The notes under the pieces are model-generated. The model searched no databases. It worked only from the letters and a program-made list of their open reading frames with translations, and had not been told where the DNA came from. DNA of 64,000 nucleotides from Austropuccinia psidii (Eukaryota > Basidiomycota > Pucciniomycetes > Pucciniales > Sphaerophragmiaceae): contig JALGQZ010000003.1 of NCBI GenBank assembly GCA_023105745.1, forward strand, positions 45,098,185 through 45,162,184, given 5' to 3'. Positions 54,314 to 64,000 of the stretch are shown in pieces (positions within the stretch are counted from its first letter, which is position 1; every line of letters begins with the position of its first letter). A program made the position numbers and the translations under genes.

Positions 54314-54933
54314 TCCCCCATAATTGTTAGTTTGGGATCAGATAAAATAGATTTTGAGATGAGGTATGGATTTGACTAGAGGCACATTCTTATTGAGAAA
54401 ATTGGCCATCATTTTTTCCATAGGAAGATATTTAACATGAAGTTGTTTTTGCTCTAATAAAGTTCTAATAAAATGAAGTCAAAAATCAATATTTCTTGTA
54501 CCATGATGATAAATGGGAGTGGATGTAATGGCTATGGCAATCTGGTTGTCAGAATGGAGTACACACAACTCTTTATTTGTTGATTCAAAAATTAACTTTT
54601 TAATCCAGGACAAGTATTGAGATGATTCATTTAATGCATTATATCCAGCTTTGGCCGAGGATAGTGCGACAACCTTTTGTTTATGTGCTCTCCATACTTG
54701 GGCACCATGGAAATAAATAAGAGAACCAGAGAAACATTTTTTTCAGTTCCCCCTACCCAGTCGGAATCAGTAAATCCATAGATTTGTGAGTCAGGGTGGA
54801 TTGTTAGGTTTCTTCCAAGGTTTAAGGTGAATTGTTGAGTCCCTGAAAAATATTTCAAAGTATGGATTACTGCTTTATAATGTTCATAATTTGGATTTTC
54901 CAAGAATTGAGATAAAAAGGAAGTAGCAAGCAA
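54314..54933 (-). pseudogene. Copia-3 RNase H
   Basis: The frame 54933-54631 reads 'NPNYEHYKAVIHTLKYFSGT' and 'QIYGFTDSDWVGGTEKNVSL', the canonical copia RNase H start with D in TDSDW. The later part (54630-54330) continues in degraded form with the SSAEAGYNAL-like and WLKLIFESTN-like stretches, ending at the polypurine tract. Confidence 0.72.
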
Positions 54934-54951
54934 TAGGTCTGGTTGAGTGCA

Positions 54952-55780
54952 TTACACTAGGTACTGGAGCAAACCTATCACTCTTCTGAAGTTTAAGGGA
55001 GGTGACTCTTCAGATTCTCCTTCTACGTTCTTCAATTCTTTGTATTTACTAGGTGAGGGAGCAGATGGTGGTAAAGCTTGATTGATGTTCAGCTCATTGA
55101 GGATTTGAGGGACAAACATATCTTGGATTAATGATATATAGTCCTTTTTTTTACTGATTCTAATTCCTAAGGCATATTTCACTTGTCCTAAATCTTTCAT
55201 TTCAAAGAAGGTTTTGATATCATTTTTGAATCTTTCATTCCAAGTTCCTCAAAAGATAAGGTAATCTACATGAACAAAGAGCAGGAAAGGTTTCTTTCTG
55301 TCTTGTGAGTAAAACAGGCACCAATTGGTGAAGCAAGGAGTTAGATATATATCAATTTGAGTATGTTTGAGGACTTTGTGCCAGAAGAAAGGCCTTTGTT
55401 TCAGCCCATGGAGAGACTTGTTGAGTAGATATACATCTGTTTTTGGATATTGAAAATAGCACGGTTGTTAAAGAATGTGTAGGATTTCTTCTGGTTTCCC
55501 ATTTAAAAAAGTGCATCAAACATCCATTTGTTCAATGATATATTGGTGAATGTGGCATAGTTTAAGTAATTTTAAAAGGGATCATAGTCTTCCTGTTGGT
55601 GATAATACCTCTGAATAGGTAATTCCTTCTTTTTGATTAATTACCCTTATGCATAAAATTTCCTTGAATTTGGAAATATTTCCATCTTCATCAGTCTTTT
55701 GCTTGAACACCCATATTGTGCTTAACAGTTTGATGTTCTGATCTGGAATAACTGGAGACCAAACATTGTGCGTGGTCATT
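54952..55780 (-). pseudogene. Copia-3 reverse transcriptase
   Basis: The frame 55779-55582 starts RT ('LLSTIWVFKQKTDEDGNISK', 'QKEGITYSEVLSPTGRL'). Degraded frames cover the palm region (55580-55230, with 'FLLFVHVDYLI' in place of the YVDD block), and 55200-54952 holds the C-terminal 'MKDLGQVKYALGIRISKKKD' and 'RRVIGLLQYLV'. Reverse transcription could not be supported. Confidence 0.75.
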
Positions 55781-56557
55781 TTGGTTGATTCTACTTTGAT
55801 AGCATTCTTCCATAATTCACTATTTACTCCATTAATGGCTTCTTGATATGACTTCAGATTAAGGGGGGAGGTGGTCTGCTAGATTTGCATGATGTACTTG
55901 TTTTCTTTAGTGAGTAATGACATTGCAAGGATTTCCAACATCTACCATAATTTCATTTTGGAGAATTGATTTTTTTTCAGGTACCCATGAATATCCCTTG
56001 AAGGTTGGCTGTTGGGCTTGAATGACATAATGGTCTTCTATTATAGAATCCTGTATACTTTTGTGACTTTGTTTGTCTTCTAGGGGAATGTTTTTTTCAA
56101 CTGGATCATTTTTGGTGATATTATTCTTAATTGGGAGAGTTTCTGTTTCATTAAAGACTAAGATGAAAGAGTGATGATCAGCTGAGGTAACTCATTTTTT
56201 TAGAAGAAGAAATTATGCTGGTGGAAATTTAATGTGGTGAGTAGTTTTAATGTTACCTGTCCCTGAGTCCATAACCCAATAAGATTGATATGTCTTTCCA
56301 TACCCCAAGAAGATACCTTGACTACCAGCCTCATCAAATTTTACATTTAATCTTTGTTTGAGAATGATAGCTAAACATCCAAAAGGTTGAAGATATTTGA
56401 GATATGGTTCTCTATTGAATGACCTTTTAAAAGGGAAGGCAAAGCTTAGGTATTAGAAGCTCCATCACAGAGGGAGGAATCTAATCCTGAGTCTTTGAGA
56501 AGACACCTGGTTTTGTTTATAGTTTTTTTATTACCTCTTTCAGAAAAAGGTTTTTAT
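55781..56557 (-). other. Copia-3 integrase C-terminus and linker, degraded
   Basis: The minus strand keeps short readable blocks (for example 'GYGKTYQSYWVMDSGTG' near 56255-56310) typical of the copia region between integrase and RT. Stops are frequent, so no gene is called. Confidence 0.5.
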
Positions 56558-56962
56558 TCAGGGATGTATGGAGCTGTTAGTTAAATGAGAAATTTCATTT
56601 TCTTCAACCAACTCTTTAATTTCTGTATTGAAAACCTCAGCACCATTGGCTGAAACAATGTTGGTGACTTTGAGTTTTGATTTTTGTTCAATTTTAAGTA
56701 TGTGTTTTTCAAGTATTTCTTTGGTTTCTGCTTTTGTGATTAAGAAAAAGATCCACGCAAAGTGTGAGAATCCATCAAGGATTTTAAAGATATAACATGT
56801 ACCTGAGACTGATGGAGGAGAAATTGGTTCACATAGATCCATGTGGAGGAATTCCAGTTTTTGAGTAGCTTGAGGAAAACTTCCGGAAAAAGGTAGCTTG
56901 GTCATCTTGCAGGCAGAACACATAATGCACTGTAGTTGAGGGATTTTTTGATTTGGGTGCAT
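56558..56962 (-). pseudogene. Copia-3 integrase core
   Basis: The 134-codon frame contains the zinc-module cysteines ('CIMCSACKMTKLPF') and the core 'LEFLHMDLCEPISPPSVSGT', 'YIFKILDGFSHFAWIFFLIT', 'SANGAEVFNTEIKELVEENE'. The first catalytic D is in HMDL; the second, normally in SDNG.EF, is lost (SANGAEVF). Confidence 0.75.
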
Positions 56963-56971
56963 TTTCCTAAA

Positions 56972-57457
56972 TTACTCAAGGAAGGGATGACAAGAAGCTT
57001 GGTGAAGGGTGACAATATTTTTTTGAATAGTTGACATGGCTAGTGCTTTGGGAGAATAATATAGAGTAAGATTTCCCAATTCTATTGACCCAGTTACAAC
57101 TTGCTTCATTTCTTGATCAACAACTTCAAACTCGTCCATGTTGAGTAGTTTAATGACATGGTGAGTTTTAAGAAAAGTAGCCATACTGATGAGATTTGTT
57201 GCAAGAGAGGGAATATAGAGAGTGTTGGAGAAGGTAAGGATAAAATTTTTAAATTCGAGTTGGATCGTACCATATCCTAAGGATTCAATAACTGAACCGT
57301 TGGCGAGTTCAATTTCTGGCTTCTTCATTTCAATGGATTGAAATTATTCTAGGTCATTTACCATTGAGGTAATGGCACCAGAGTCCAGAACAAAAGAAGT
57401 GTTATTAGATGAGTTATTGCTTGCTAGAAGAGCTTTAATTGGTTTGTCATTTTTGGG
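56972..57457 (-). pseudogene. Copia-3 protease and GAG-pre-integrase region
   Basis: Minus frames show 'SNNTSFVLDSGAITSMVNDL' (active site DSGA, about 57410-57350), a stop, then 57328-56972 with 'ANGSVIESLGYGTIQLEF', 'NTLYIPSLATNLISMATFLK' and 'TLHQASCHPFLE', where the RLGH of the zinc module has changed to QASCHP. Confidence 0.75.
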
Positions 57458-58213
57458 TCATTTTTCAGGATGTAGCTTCCAACAATCTTCTTCCAAGTAC
57501 TGAGCTAACGGATTGTGATGGATGTTGGTACATCTATTAATCGTTTTGTTTTTATCTTGATTTTTTTTCCTTTGGGCCGCCAGAACTTTTTCCGTTTCAA
57601 TTTCATCTTTAGTTTGTACAATGTAAGTATGGAGTTCTTCAATTGTATGTTTCAAAGATGGGGTAACTTTTTTGCTTTCACATCTTTTAAGCCATAATTC
57701 ACCAATAGTCTTATAGTCTTCAGGGAAGTTTCTAATTGTCCACATGGCAACCACAGAGTCTAAGTGAGTGGATAGTTTTACTGTTCTTTTGTCTATTATG
57801 CTGCAGAGTTGCCGAGTGTTTTCATGTAGTTTGTTTAAAACTTCTTCTAACCTATTCTTTTGTAGGCGAGTTGAAAGAATTCTTTTCAGGTACATAGTTT
57901 GATTTCGTATTGTTTTGGGTTGATAATACTTGTCAATACTTGTCTAGAGGATTGTTGGATCATTATTTGCTGCGGAGGAAGACTTAGCAGCAATTTTGAT
58001 GATGCAGTTTATACAGATAATTTCAAATTCTAAGTCTCTTCTTTCAGGATCCAGTTTATCTCTATCAGCAGCTATTTTGGTGCTTTCTGTTCCAGTAGCA
58101 AGAGCATAGAGTCTCTTGAAAGTAAGGATTGATTTCATTCTGAGCTTCCAATCGAGAAAGTTGCTACCAGACAGTTTGTACTTCTCAGCTAGTTCTATAC
58201 TGTATTCAACCAT
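57458..58213 (-). pseudogene. Copia-3 Gag
   Basis: From the ATG at 58213 the first frame (to 57944) reads 'KYKLSGSNFLDWKLRMKSIL' and the second (57895-57458) 'NRLEEVLNKLHENTRQLCSI', 'DSVVAMWTIRNFPEDYKTIG', 'TPSLKHTIEELHTYIVQTKD' and the atypical zinc-binding end 'RCTNIHHNPLAQYLEEDCWK' plus LHPEK. A stop and frame change separate the halves. This Gag type (C..G.HNP..H.E..CW.LHPE) is familiar from rust copia elements. Confidence 0.8.
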
Positions 58214-58292
58214 CTTGAAAGGATAGAATGATGTTTACTAACTATATCTTTTTATAAATGTGTCCTTCATTTAGAGAACCTGTCTCATAATC

Positions 58293-58705
58293 TGTAAGAA
58301 AAAGAACACCTTAAGGACACAGGACTAGTATCAGTCTTAAGTTGACGACAGGAACAGGGAGAGACACGATTGAACCTTAAGGACGGAGGACTAGTATTAG
58401 TCTTAAGCTGACGACAGGAACAGGGAGAGACACGATCGAACCTAATAGCAATAGCAATGAGGATAGGCTATTTACACAAGGAGGGGTCTTTATATAGACT
58501 AGTACAGCTATCCCATTAGTGGATTTATCTCGCAAGCTATGAGAAGTCATATATGAAAGGCTATTGCAGAATAGGTCGTAAGAGATGAACAATAGCTTTC
58601 AGAAAATATTTTAAAGACTAAAGAAAGAAATAGGGATATCAAGAGAAGTGAAAATCTAATATTATATTATGAAAGTAGCATTTAATATAAGATGAGTTTT
58701 TTATC
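58293..58705 (-). repeat. Copia-3 5' LTR
   Basis: The plus strand starts TGTAAGAAAAAGAACACC and matches 53746-54313 but has two rather than three copies of the ccttaagga...gggagagaca(t/c) unit (58311, 58375). The minus strand next to it reads GATTATGAGACAGG; its TTATGAG is complementary to the invariant initiator-tRNA anticodon loop CUCAUAA. A half-tRNA(iMet) primer as in Drosophila copia is therefore possible, although only seven bases match. Confidence 0.7.
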
Positions 58706-59049
58706 CTTTTTAAAAATTTCAATTCCCGTTCATATCAATTGGTGCACGAAATTGTACGTTAGATGTTTAGGGACATCTTTCATGTAGTGGGTGAATATAG
58801 TTCGGAACTTGAGCTTTATTCGGTGCAGGTACAATCTTAAGTAGCAAATTTGACATGAGTGTTGTACATTAGCTTTCAGTTGATTGTGGTTTGGTCTAGA
58901 ATTAATAATTTCGGAACTTACCAAGTATCTTTGCATTAAAGCCTGTTAACATGTAGAGTGGACACACGTAGCGTTTCTTTGTATTAATTACCTGGTGCTC
59001 TGTGGAGTAATAACCTCGTTCGACAACTGCACAATGTGGTTCGCAAAAA
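58706..59049. other. Sequence between copia-3 and the secreted-protein candidate
   Basis: Composition is less AT-biased than in the transposon regions. On the minus strand an alternative frame (59105-58902) reads 'NNFCEPHCAVVERGYYSTEH' and could represent further exons of the neighbouring gene: GT/AG pairs exist at about 58989-58941 (minus GTAATT...AACAG). I cannot decide, so it is left as unassigned. Confidence 0.4.
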
Positions 59050-59621
59050 TTATTCATGATAAATAAACGAGCGCAGTTTAACATGAGTATATCCAAACCA
59101 TTCACTCAGATGCTGATTAGGACCACCTGAAGCAGAAAGGTCATAGGGGTGAAGAGCTATGGGAGGAAAACCAGTTTTTGTTCGGATATCTTCAGGCTGA
59201 CATCCTTGCAAGACATATTGATCGACGGCTTTCTCAGGAGCCCAAGTCAGTCTCTATGACTTAGGGGTAGTAAACCTTTGTGAGGTTCCAAAATTTTGCA
59301 TGATGAAATAAGACACACGCAGCTTTTGGGTGCCAAAAAAACACTTGTCGAGGTCACACGTCACCCAGCCAGCGTACGACCAATGGCAGTCTGTAGAAGC
59401 AAAAGCCATCAGCTCAACAATATCCCAATGAGTGACCTCTGAAGCTGAATGGGAGTGTTTGAAAAAGGGTTTCATGAGGTAGACGTACATAGTTTGCCCT
59501 TGGCTCTGTCCATTTGGAATCCATTGTTACACTGTTTCTGGACCGTTTTGGATTGACATGGAATCGTAAGAAACGCAAAAGCAGCGATCAGAAGTAGAAA
59601 GCTCAAGGATGTTAGATGCAT
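59050..59621 (-). CDS. Candidate small secreted cysteine-containing protein, three exons
   Basis: The model has exon 1 59621-59489, intron 59488-59445 (GTACGT...TTCAG, 44 bp), exon 2 59444-59317, intron 59316-59254 (GTGTCT...CATAG, 63 bp) and exon 3 59253-59050, giving 154 residues. Residues 1-24 form a clear signal peptide (MHLTSLSFLLLIAAFAFLTI then PCQS). The mature part has cysteines at 31, 64, 74, 79 and 105 and a tyrosine/tryptophan-rich middle ('DCHWSYAGWVTCDLDKC'). A TATATATAAG box lies about 90 bp upstream. No transposon domain is seen. Such proteins are typical candidate effectors of rusts, but I recognise no family. If intron 2 is retained, translation stops at 59254 after 107 residues; the exon-3 frame is open on the far side of that TAG. 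It could be a pseudogene. Confidence 0.42.
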
Positions 59622-59708
59622 CGTGTCTAGGTAGGTTGCTAAATTCTGGCAATTGGAATAGCCTGGAGTGACCGACTGGATTGCAAATTTCCTTGTCCAC
59701 CAAATCAG

Positions 59709-59718
59709 CTTATATATA
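59709..59718 (-). promoter_or_regulatory. TATA box upstream of the secreted-protein candidate
   Basis: The minus strand reads TATATATAAG about 90 bp before the ATG at 59621, a good match and placement for a polymerase II TATA element. Confidence 0.5.
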
Positions 59719-59739
59719 TGATGAGTGTCCCTCACTAAA

Positions 59740-60439
59740 AACTCATTGTATTGCTTTCAAGCTGGCTCGTAGAAGTTTCCCACCTCAATTTATTCTCCGA
59801 GGAAAGCAGCAGCAGCGAGAGAGCTTATAGAGGAGTCATACAAGCAGTACCATAACTGAGAACATTTACTACAGTCTATAGTTTTGCAAATGGATGATGG
59901 GTAGTCTCACCAACCAAGTTCCCATTCGCCAAAGGTATCTTCTGTATAAAAGACTTGATGAAAAATAATGTACAGTACGGATTTGTTGGAAACCATAGGC
60001 GTGCTCCGTATTTGTACAGTGTACATCACGACGACAGATTACCCACTTACAGAGACTCACGCATAATCCTCATTCCAATGTCAAACATCATCAAAGGGGT
60101 ACTAAGGGCCTTACTGCCACCTAAGGGTGGGCCCCGTGGGAATACCTTGCCATTGAGTCCATACCGGTACCGGACTATCCGGAGAATTTTTTTTTTTTTG
60201 TTCTTCCTCCTGGACCGTATTCCAGAACCGCCCAGAATGTTCACTCGGGCAGGGAGTGCGGGGAGTTAAGTGCCCCAGGATTTTTCTCTCACTCCGTCTC
60301 AACTTCCCTCCCTCTCAATTTACTTTTTTATGACAATGTTTTTCTTTCTCTGTCCTTCCTATTTCTCAACGTTTCTACCTTTTTTATTGTAATAATTTTT
60401 TTTTTTAAAAAAAAAACCTTTCCAAATCCAACACCAACA
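59740..60439. other. Mixed-composition intergenic region before the hAT gene
   Basis: The region is more GC-balanced than the window average. It includes a perfect interrupted palindrome ccacctaagggtgg at 60117-60130, T runs near 60190 and 60390, and a direct match (cttactgccacc) to a site past the hAT gene at 62809-62820. No credible gene is visible. Confidence 0.45.
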
Positions 60440-62600
60440 ATGTCATCCATAGTACATTCGATTCAATCAACACCAGTTGATTCACCAAACCCATCACTAC
60501 CATCACTCAGTGAACCCCCAATCAATGCAAAGCGGTCTTGGGTATGGCTTTATTTCTCCAAAATTGACAACAAACATGTTGAATGTCAAGTTAATAGTCA
60601 AAGTGGATCACATTGCAAGAAAATTCTCAAGCATGATCAAACAGGCAGCACCAAATCTATGAGCGATCATCTCTGGGCATTACATCAATTGATCAACCCA
60701 AAGACTACTAACCTCGACAAGACGGTCACATTGGACAAGTATGTCCAGCATCAGAATCCAAAAAAGGTAATCCTTTTACTCTAGATCTGTTTTGGTACAT
60801 GATTGTAACTGACTTTTGGTTTTCTGAGCAGAGTCTTTCGGCAGAGACGTTAAAAACAGCCCTAATCTATTGCATTTGCGATTGCGATCTCCCCATGTTG
60901 GTATCCAAATCAACTTCTTTTCAAGCTCTCCTGGAGCTCTGCAACCCATCGGTACTGAACATTTTAGTATGGCGAAAGGCCCTCACAGCCCATCTTCCAA
61001 ATGTTTATTTTTTTCACCAAGAGAAACTCCGCGCACTCATTTCTGACAGTGGAAAACAACTCTCTTTCACCACCGATACCTGGACAAGTCCAAACATTAA
61101 AGCCTTTATGGCTATCACTGGCCATTTTATGGACAAAGAATTCAACCTTGTCTCTGTCCTCTTAGGTTTGACGGAGATTGAAGGTATATTTTTTTTCTGT
61201 GAAAGCCATTTTTGTCTCTATTAAATTGCTTTTTTTTAGGTAATTATTCGGGTCAGTCATTGGCCTACCAATTCCTTACTACTCTCAAGCAGTATGACCT
61301 TGAAGACTCAATCATTGCAATAACAACTGATAATGCCTCGGTCAATCAACAAATGGCCCAAGAGTTACAAGACTCAACCAAGTCATTTGCAGCCAAAACA
61401 CAGCTTATTGGCTGCATGGCTCATACACTTCATTTATCAGCCCAAGATGGACTAAAAGCCCTTGCCAAGGGTCCGTCAACTCATGAAGATCAAGATATTG
61501 TAAATGTGGGACCAATGTCAATATCAACTCTAATCAACCCACCAGACGGCCTGCGATTAAATTATAACTCGATCATCTCTTGTATCTCCCGCCTGGCATC
61601 ATACTTGTGCCAGAGCCCTCAGCGACGTGAAAAGTTCATATCAATGGTCAATATTTTTTATGAAGCACAGAAAGTAAATACGCTACTCACCAATGTCATC
61701 ACCTGATGGAACTCAACATATGATATGCTTGAACGTGCATACTCACTCAAGGATGCCTACGATCAATTTTGTACCCCCAAAAACATGGAAGCTTATTGTA
61801 TTTCATCCCTTGAGTTGGAGAAAGTTAAGGTGATGATTGATTTCTTACTCCACCTCTGTCATATGTGGAACAAAATACCCCACCATCAATTACTCTTTAC
61901 CTTTATATATTTCCCTCATTAAACATATCAATGAGGTGAGTTTTTTTTCCAAAAATTTATTTTCCCAATATTGACAATTTATATTTAGGCTTGTGAGAAA
62001 TATGATGTGCACCAAATTGAGCCAGCTGCCACAGCAATGACTGAAAAGCTCACCAAATACCTGCAACTGTTACTAACAAAAAAACCAGCAATTTGTGCTT
62101 CGATCCTTGATCCTCAATTCAAATTACAATTTTTCTATTTGTATGACACCACACTAGCAAAATTTGAAACTTCAGCATCCCAACTCGCTGGAATCTTTCA
62201 AAGTGAAGCCACCAAGGAATTCAAAGGAGTAAGCCCAATGCCACATCTAGGAGAGCAAGAACAAAGAGGGTTCTTTGATGACATATATTTGTCATCATCA
62301 GGGGAGGGATCATCTTTAGGGTTGGAAATTCAACAATTCTTTTCAGAACCACCTGAACCTAAATCAACCAATGTGTTACAATTCTGGAAGTCTCGAGCAA
62401 CAGTCTTCCCTACTCTTGCCTCAATGGCCTGTAAGTACCTCTCAATCCCTGCTACAAGTGCGCCATCCAAAAGAGTTTTCTCTGGGGGAAGGAAGATTAT
62501 TACCTATCAACGTGTTTCTCTCTCCTCAATGCATGTGGAACAAATTGCATGTGTCAAGAATTGGGCTCGCATCTTTGGTCATACCTATTACAATCAATAA
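60440..62600 (+). pseudogene. hAT-superfamily transposase with BED-type zinc finger, four exons, nonsense and frameshift
   Basis: Exons are 60440-60766, 60832-61183, 61240-61935 and 61989-62600, with introns of 65, 56 and 53 bp (GTAATC...GCAG, GTATAT...TTAG, GTGAGT...TTAG) that join in phase. Exon 1 has a BED-like CX..C..H..H finger ('VECQVNS..SHCKK' to 'DHLWALH'). The catalytic core shows 'SFTTDTWTS', 'AITTDNASVNQQMAQEL' and 'GCMAHTLHLSAQDGLK' (the hAT C-H helix). Exon 4 carries the hAT dimerisation region 'VFPTLASMACKYLSIPATSA' plus 'PSKRVFSGG'. A TGA at 61704-61706, probably from CGA, and a frameshift near 61860-61900 inactivate it. It would excise and reinsert its own DNA. I could not define terminal inverted repeats or the 8-bp duplication. 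Confidence 0.88.
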
Positions 62601-64000
62601 GTATGACTTTTTTTTTTGTGTAATTATAGCTATATGCAATATTTTTGTTGCACAAGAAATTCAGATTGAAAGATTTTCCCCGTTCAATCTCCTGTTGGCA
62701 TGAGACATCATACCGTCCCCCTCCTGTTGAGAGATCCCCCCCTGTCCACCGTAATGTAAGGGTTCTCTGGCAGGGATTTGTCTATTTACAGGGTTTGGGG
62801 CCCAGGCTTACTGCCACCCGTGAAAAAAACCCACCAGGTGAGAATCCCGCGCTCCTTGACGCAAATAAATTTCTGAAATCCAAAACTCCGCATGGCTGAA
62901 ATTGCAAATAAAGCCTGCCAGATTTTCTGGTTTCTCATGAAAATACGGGAATTACTTACCCCAGTGGCTGTCCGGATGGTCAGCTTATTCCTTTAGCCTT
63001 GCCCCTTCGGGGTCTTGCCAGATAGCCTTAGAAAATGGTGCTTTCTCATGGGGCTCTTGCTACCCAAGTCAAAATTTCATTTTTGACAAAAAAACACCCA
63101 TTTCCAACAAAGTGTGAATCTCCTTATTTATTCAAAAATTCTATATTACTTTTTATTGAAAACATACCATAAATAGCCGCGGGATAATTCCAAATACGTC
63201 TGCCTTATTTCTCAAATAGGGGGGCTTAGTCATTGACTTATTTGGCCCTGGGAAATCACCAAATCCAGATGACTGATTTTGAAATCAGGCATGCCAGTTA
63301 TTCAGAACTCCCAGGGGCATACGAGCCTACGGGTTCCCCCCTTAAAATGTTTTCTGGGCTGGAATCCACAAGGATAACAACACAAAAAGACCCATATCCT
63401 TGATATATGTTATTTATTCTTTTTGAACACTCTTCTTCAGGCACCTTCTTTCAAAATGATCATTTTCCATTTCTATTCCTCAATCACTCACTGGTTAAAC
63501 ACATTTCTAAATTCCTAAGAAATCCAAGCAAAACCAGTGCCTTCACCAACACTTCCAGAAAATAGAATCCATTCATGAGGACTTGTCACTTACTTGGCTG
63601 GAATTGGTCTTGGTCCTGGAGGTGCCAACAATAAGTTTGATCCTTGGTGAGGGTTGCCCAATCACTTCCCTCTCATTGGAATGGCTAATGTGTGATGGGG
63701 AAAGTGTAACTAGGATTATCACCATGGTATTAAATAATTGGTAAATGATTGAGCTTTTTTCTTTCATTTGGAAGGTGGATGTGTTCATAATTTGTTTTAG
63801 GTATTTGAAATATTGTGGTCCACAGCTTATACATGAAGAATACAACTTGAGGAACTTGCTGCCGATGAGAGAGGTGGACTTAAAGCAGGTTGTCAGGGCA
63901 AATAACCAGGGTCTCTTACATCCCTTAAACTGGATCAAGGACAAATTGGCTTTCCAAAACATTAGTAAATTTCCTCAAATTGACATATGCCTGCAATTAG
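62601..64000. other. Downstream region, mostly without recognised genes
   Basis: The first 300 bp probably include the 3' end of the hAT unit. A minus-strand frame at 63962-63573 (129 codons) ends in 'NEREVIGQPSPRIKLIVGTS', which reads like decayed protein, but I do not recognise it. The remainder shows no RNA gene or repeat that I can support. Confidence 0.4.

Larger units (their letters stand above)
53746..58705 (-). mobile_element. Copia-3, decayed full-length-type Ty1/copia element
   Basis: Both LTRs and remnants of Gag, protease, integrase, RT and RNase H are present in copia order on the minus strand over 5 kb. Every domain is broken by stops or frameshifts. The LTRs differ by one internal unit and many substitutions, so the element is old. 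Target duplications could not be identified because the outer right LTR end appears eroded. Confidence 0.82.

Noticed and set aside
60110..62820. Matching cttactgccacc motifs as hAT terminal repeats
   Set aside because: The two copies are in the same orientation, whereas hAT ends must be inverted; the distance to the coding region also varies.

Overview
The window reads as an AT-rich, transposon-dense stretch of a basidiomycete genome, most likely a rust fungus (Pucciniales). Introns are short (44-65 bp) GT-AG introns. The Ty3 Gag-Pol proteins, the two TET/JBP-like oxygenase pseudogenes and a spliced proline/serine-rich antisense gene closely resemble, from memory, repeat-encoded proteins of the myrtle rust Austropuccinia psidii. 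That assignment is an inference; no search was run. I see no housekeeping gene. Nearly everything is a retrotransposon, a DNA transposon, a tandem array or a decayed repeat-family gene. One short multi-exon candidate gene for a secreted protein (59050-59621, minus) stands out.

Layout. 1-1307: two fused partial LTRs of Ty3 family A. 1736-3600: a tandem array of about 230-bp units. 3740-4852 (minus): a TET/JBP-like dioxygenase pseudogene. 6045-28160 (minus): a decayed family A Ty3 element whose 3' LTR holds a 2.15-kb insertion and whose gag is split by a younger family B1 Ty3 element (15349-25642, perfect 5-bp target duplication ATGGC). B1 carries, on the opposite strand, a two-exon gene (17089-18329) with a Zn2Cys6-spaced cysteine cluster. 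28161-35800: copia fragments, one of which holds a small gag-only LTR element (29469-31140, target duplication GATAA). 35870-36990 and 41970-42391: minisatellites. 37000-41660: degenerate coding sequence ending in a second TET/JBP-like pseudogene. 42435-43849: solo LTR A (TCTCA duplication). 44212-45410: a decayed rust repeat-family gene. 45603-47059: solo LTR B3. 47210-49686 (plus): a truncated family A element. 49687-52667 (minus): the 5' end of a family B2 element. 53746-58705 (minus): a decayed copia element. 59050-59621 (minus): the secreted-protein candidate. 60440-62600 (plus): an hAT transposase pseudogene with introns.

How the parts relate. The insertion order can be read from the target duplications: B1 into A, the gag-only element into copia. 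In both cases the host reading frame is open across the empty site. B1 LTRs differ at about 10 of 748 aligned positions, so it is the youngest large insertion, yet its polyprotein already has in-frame stops and a frameshift. In B1 and B2 the first 13 nt of the inferred transcript are perfectly complementary to a site one base downstream of the 5' LTR, and the single base that differs between the two elements is matched in both arms. This points to Tf1/sushi-like self-priming.
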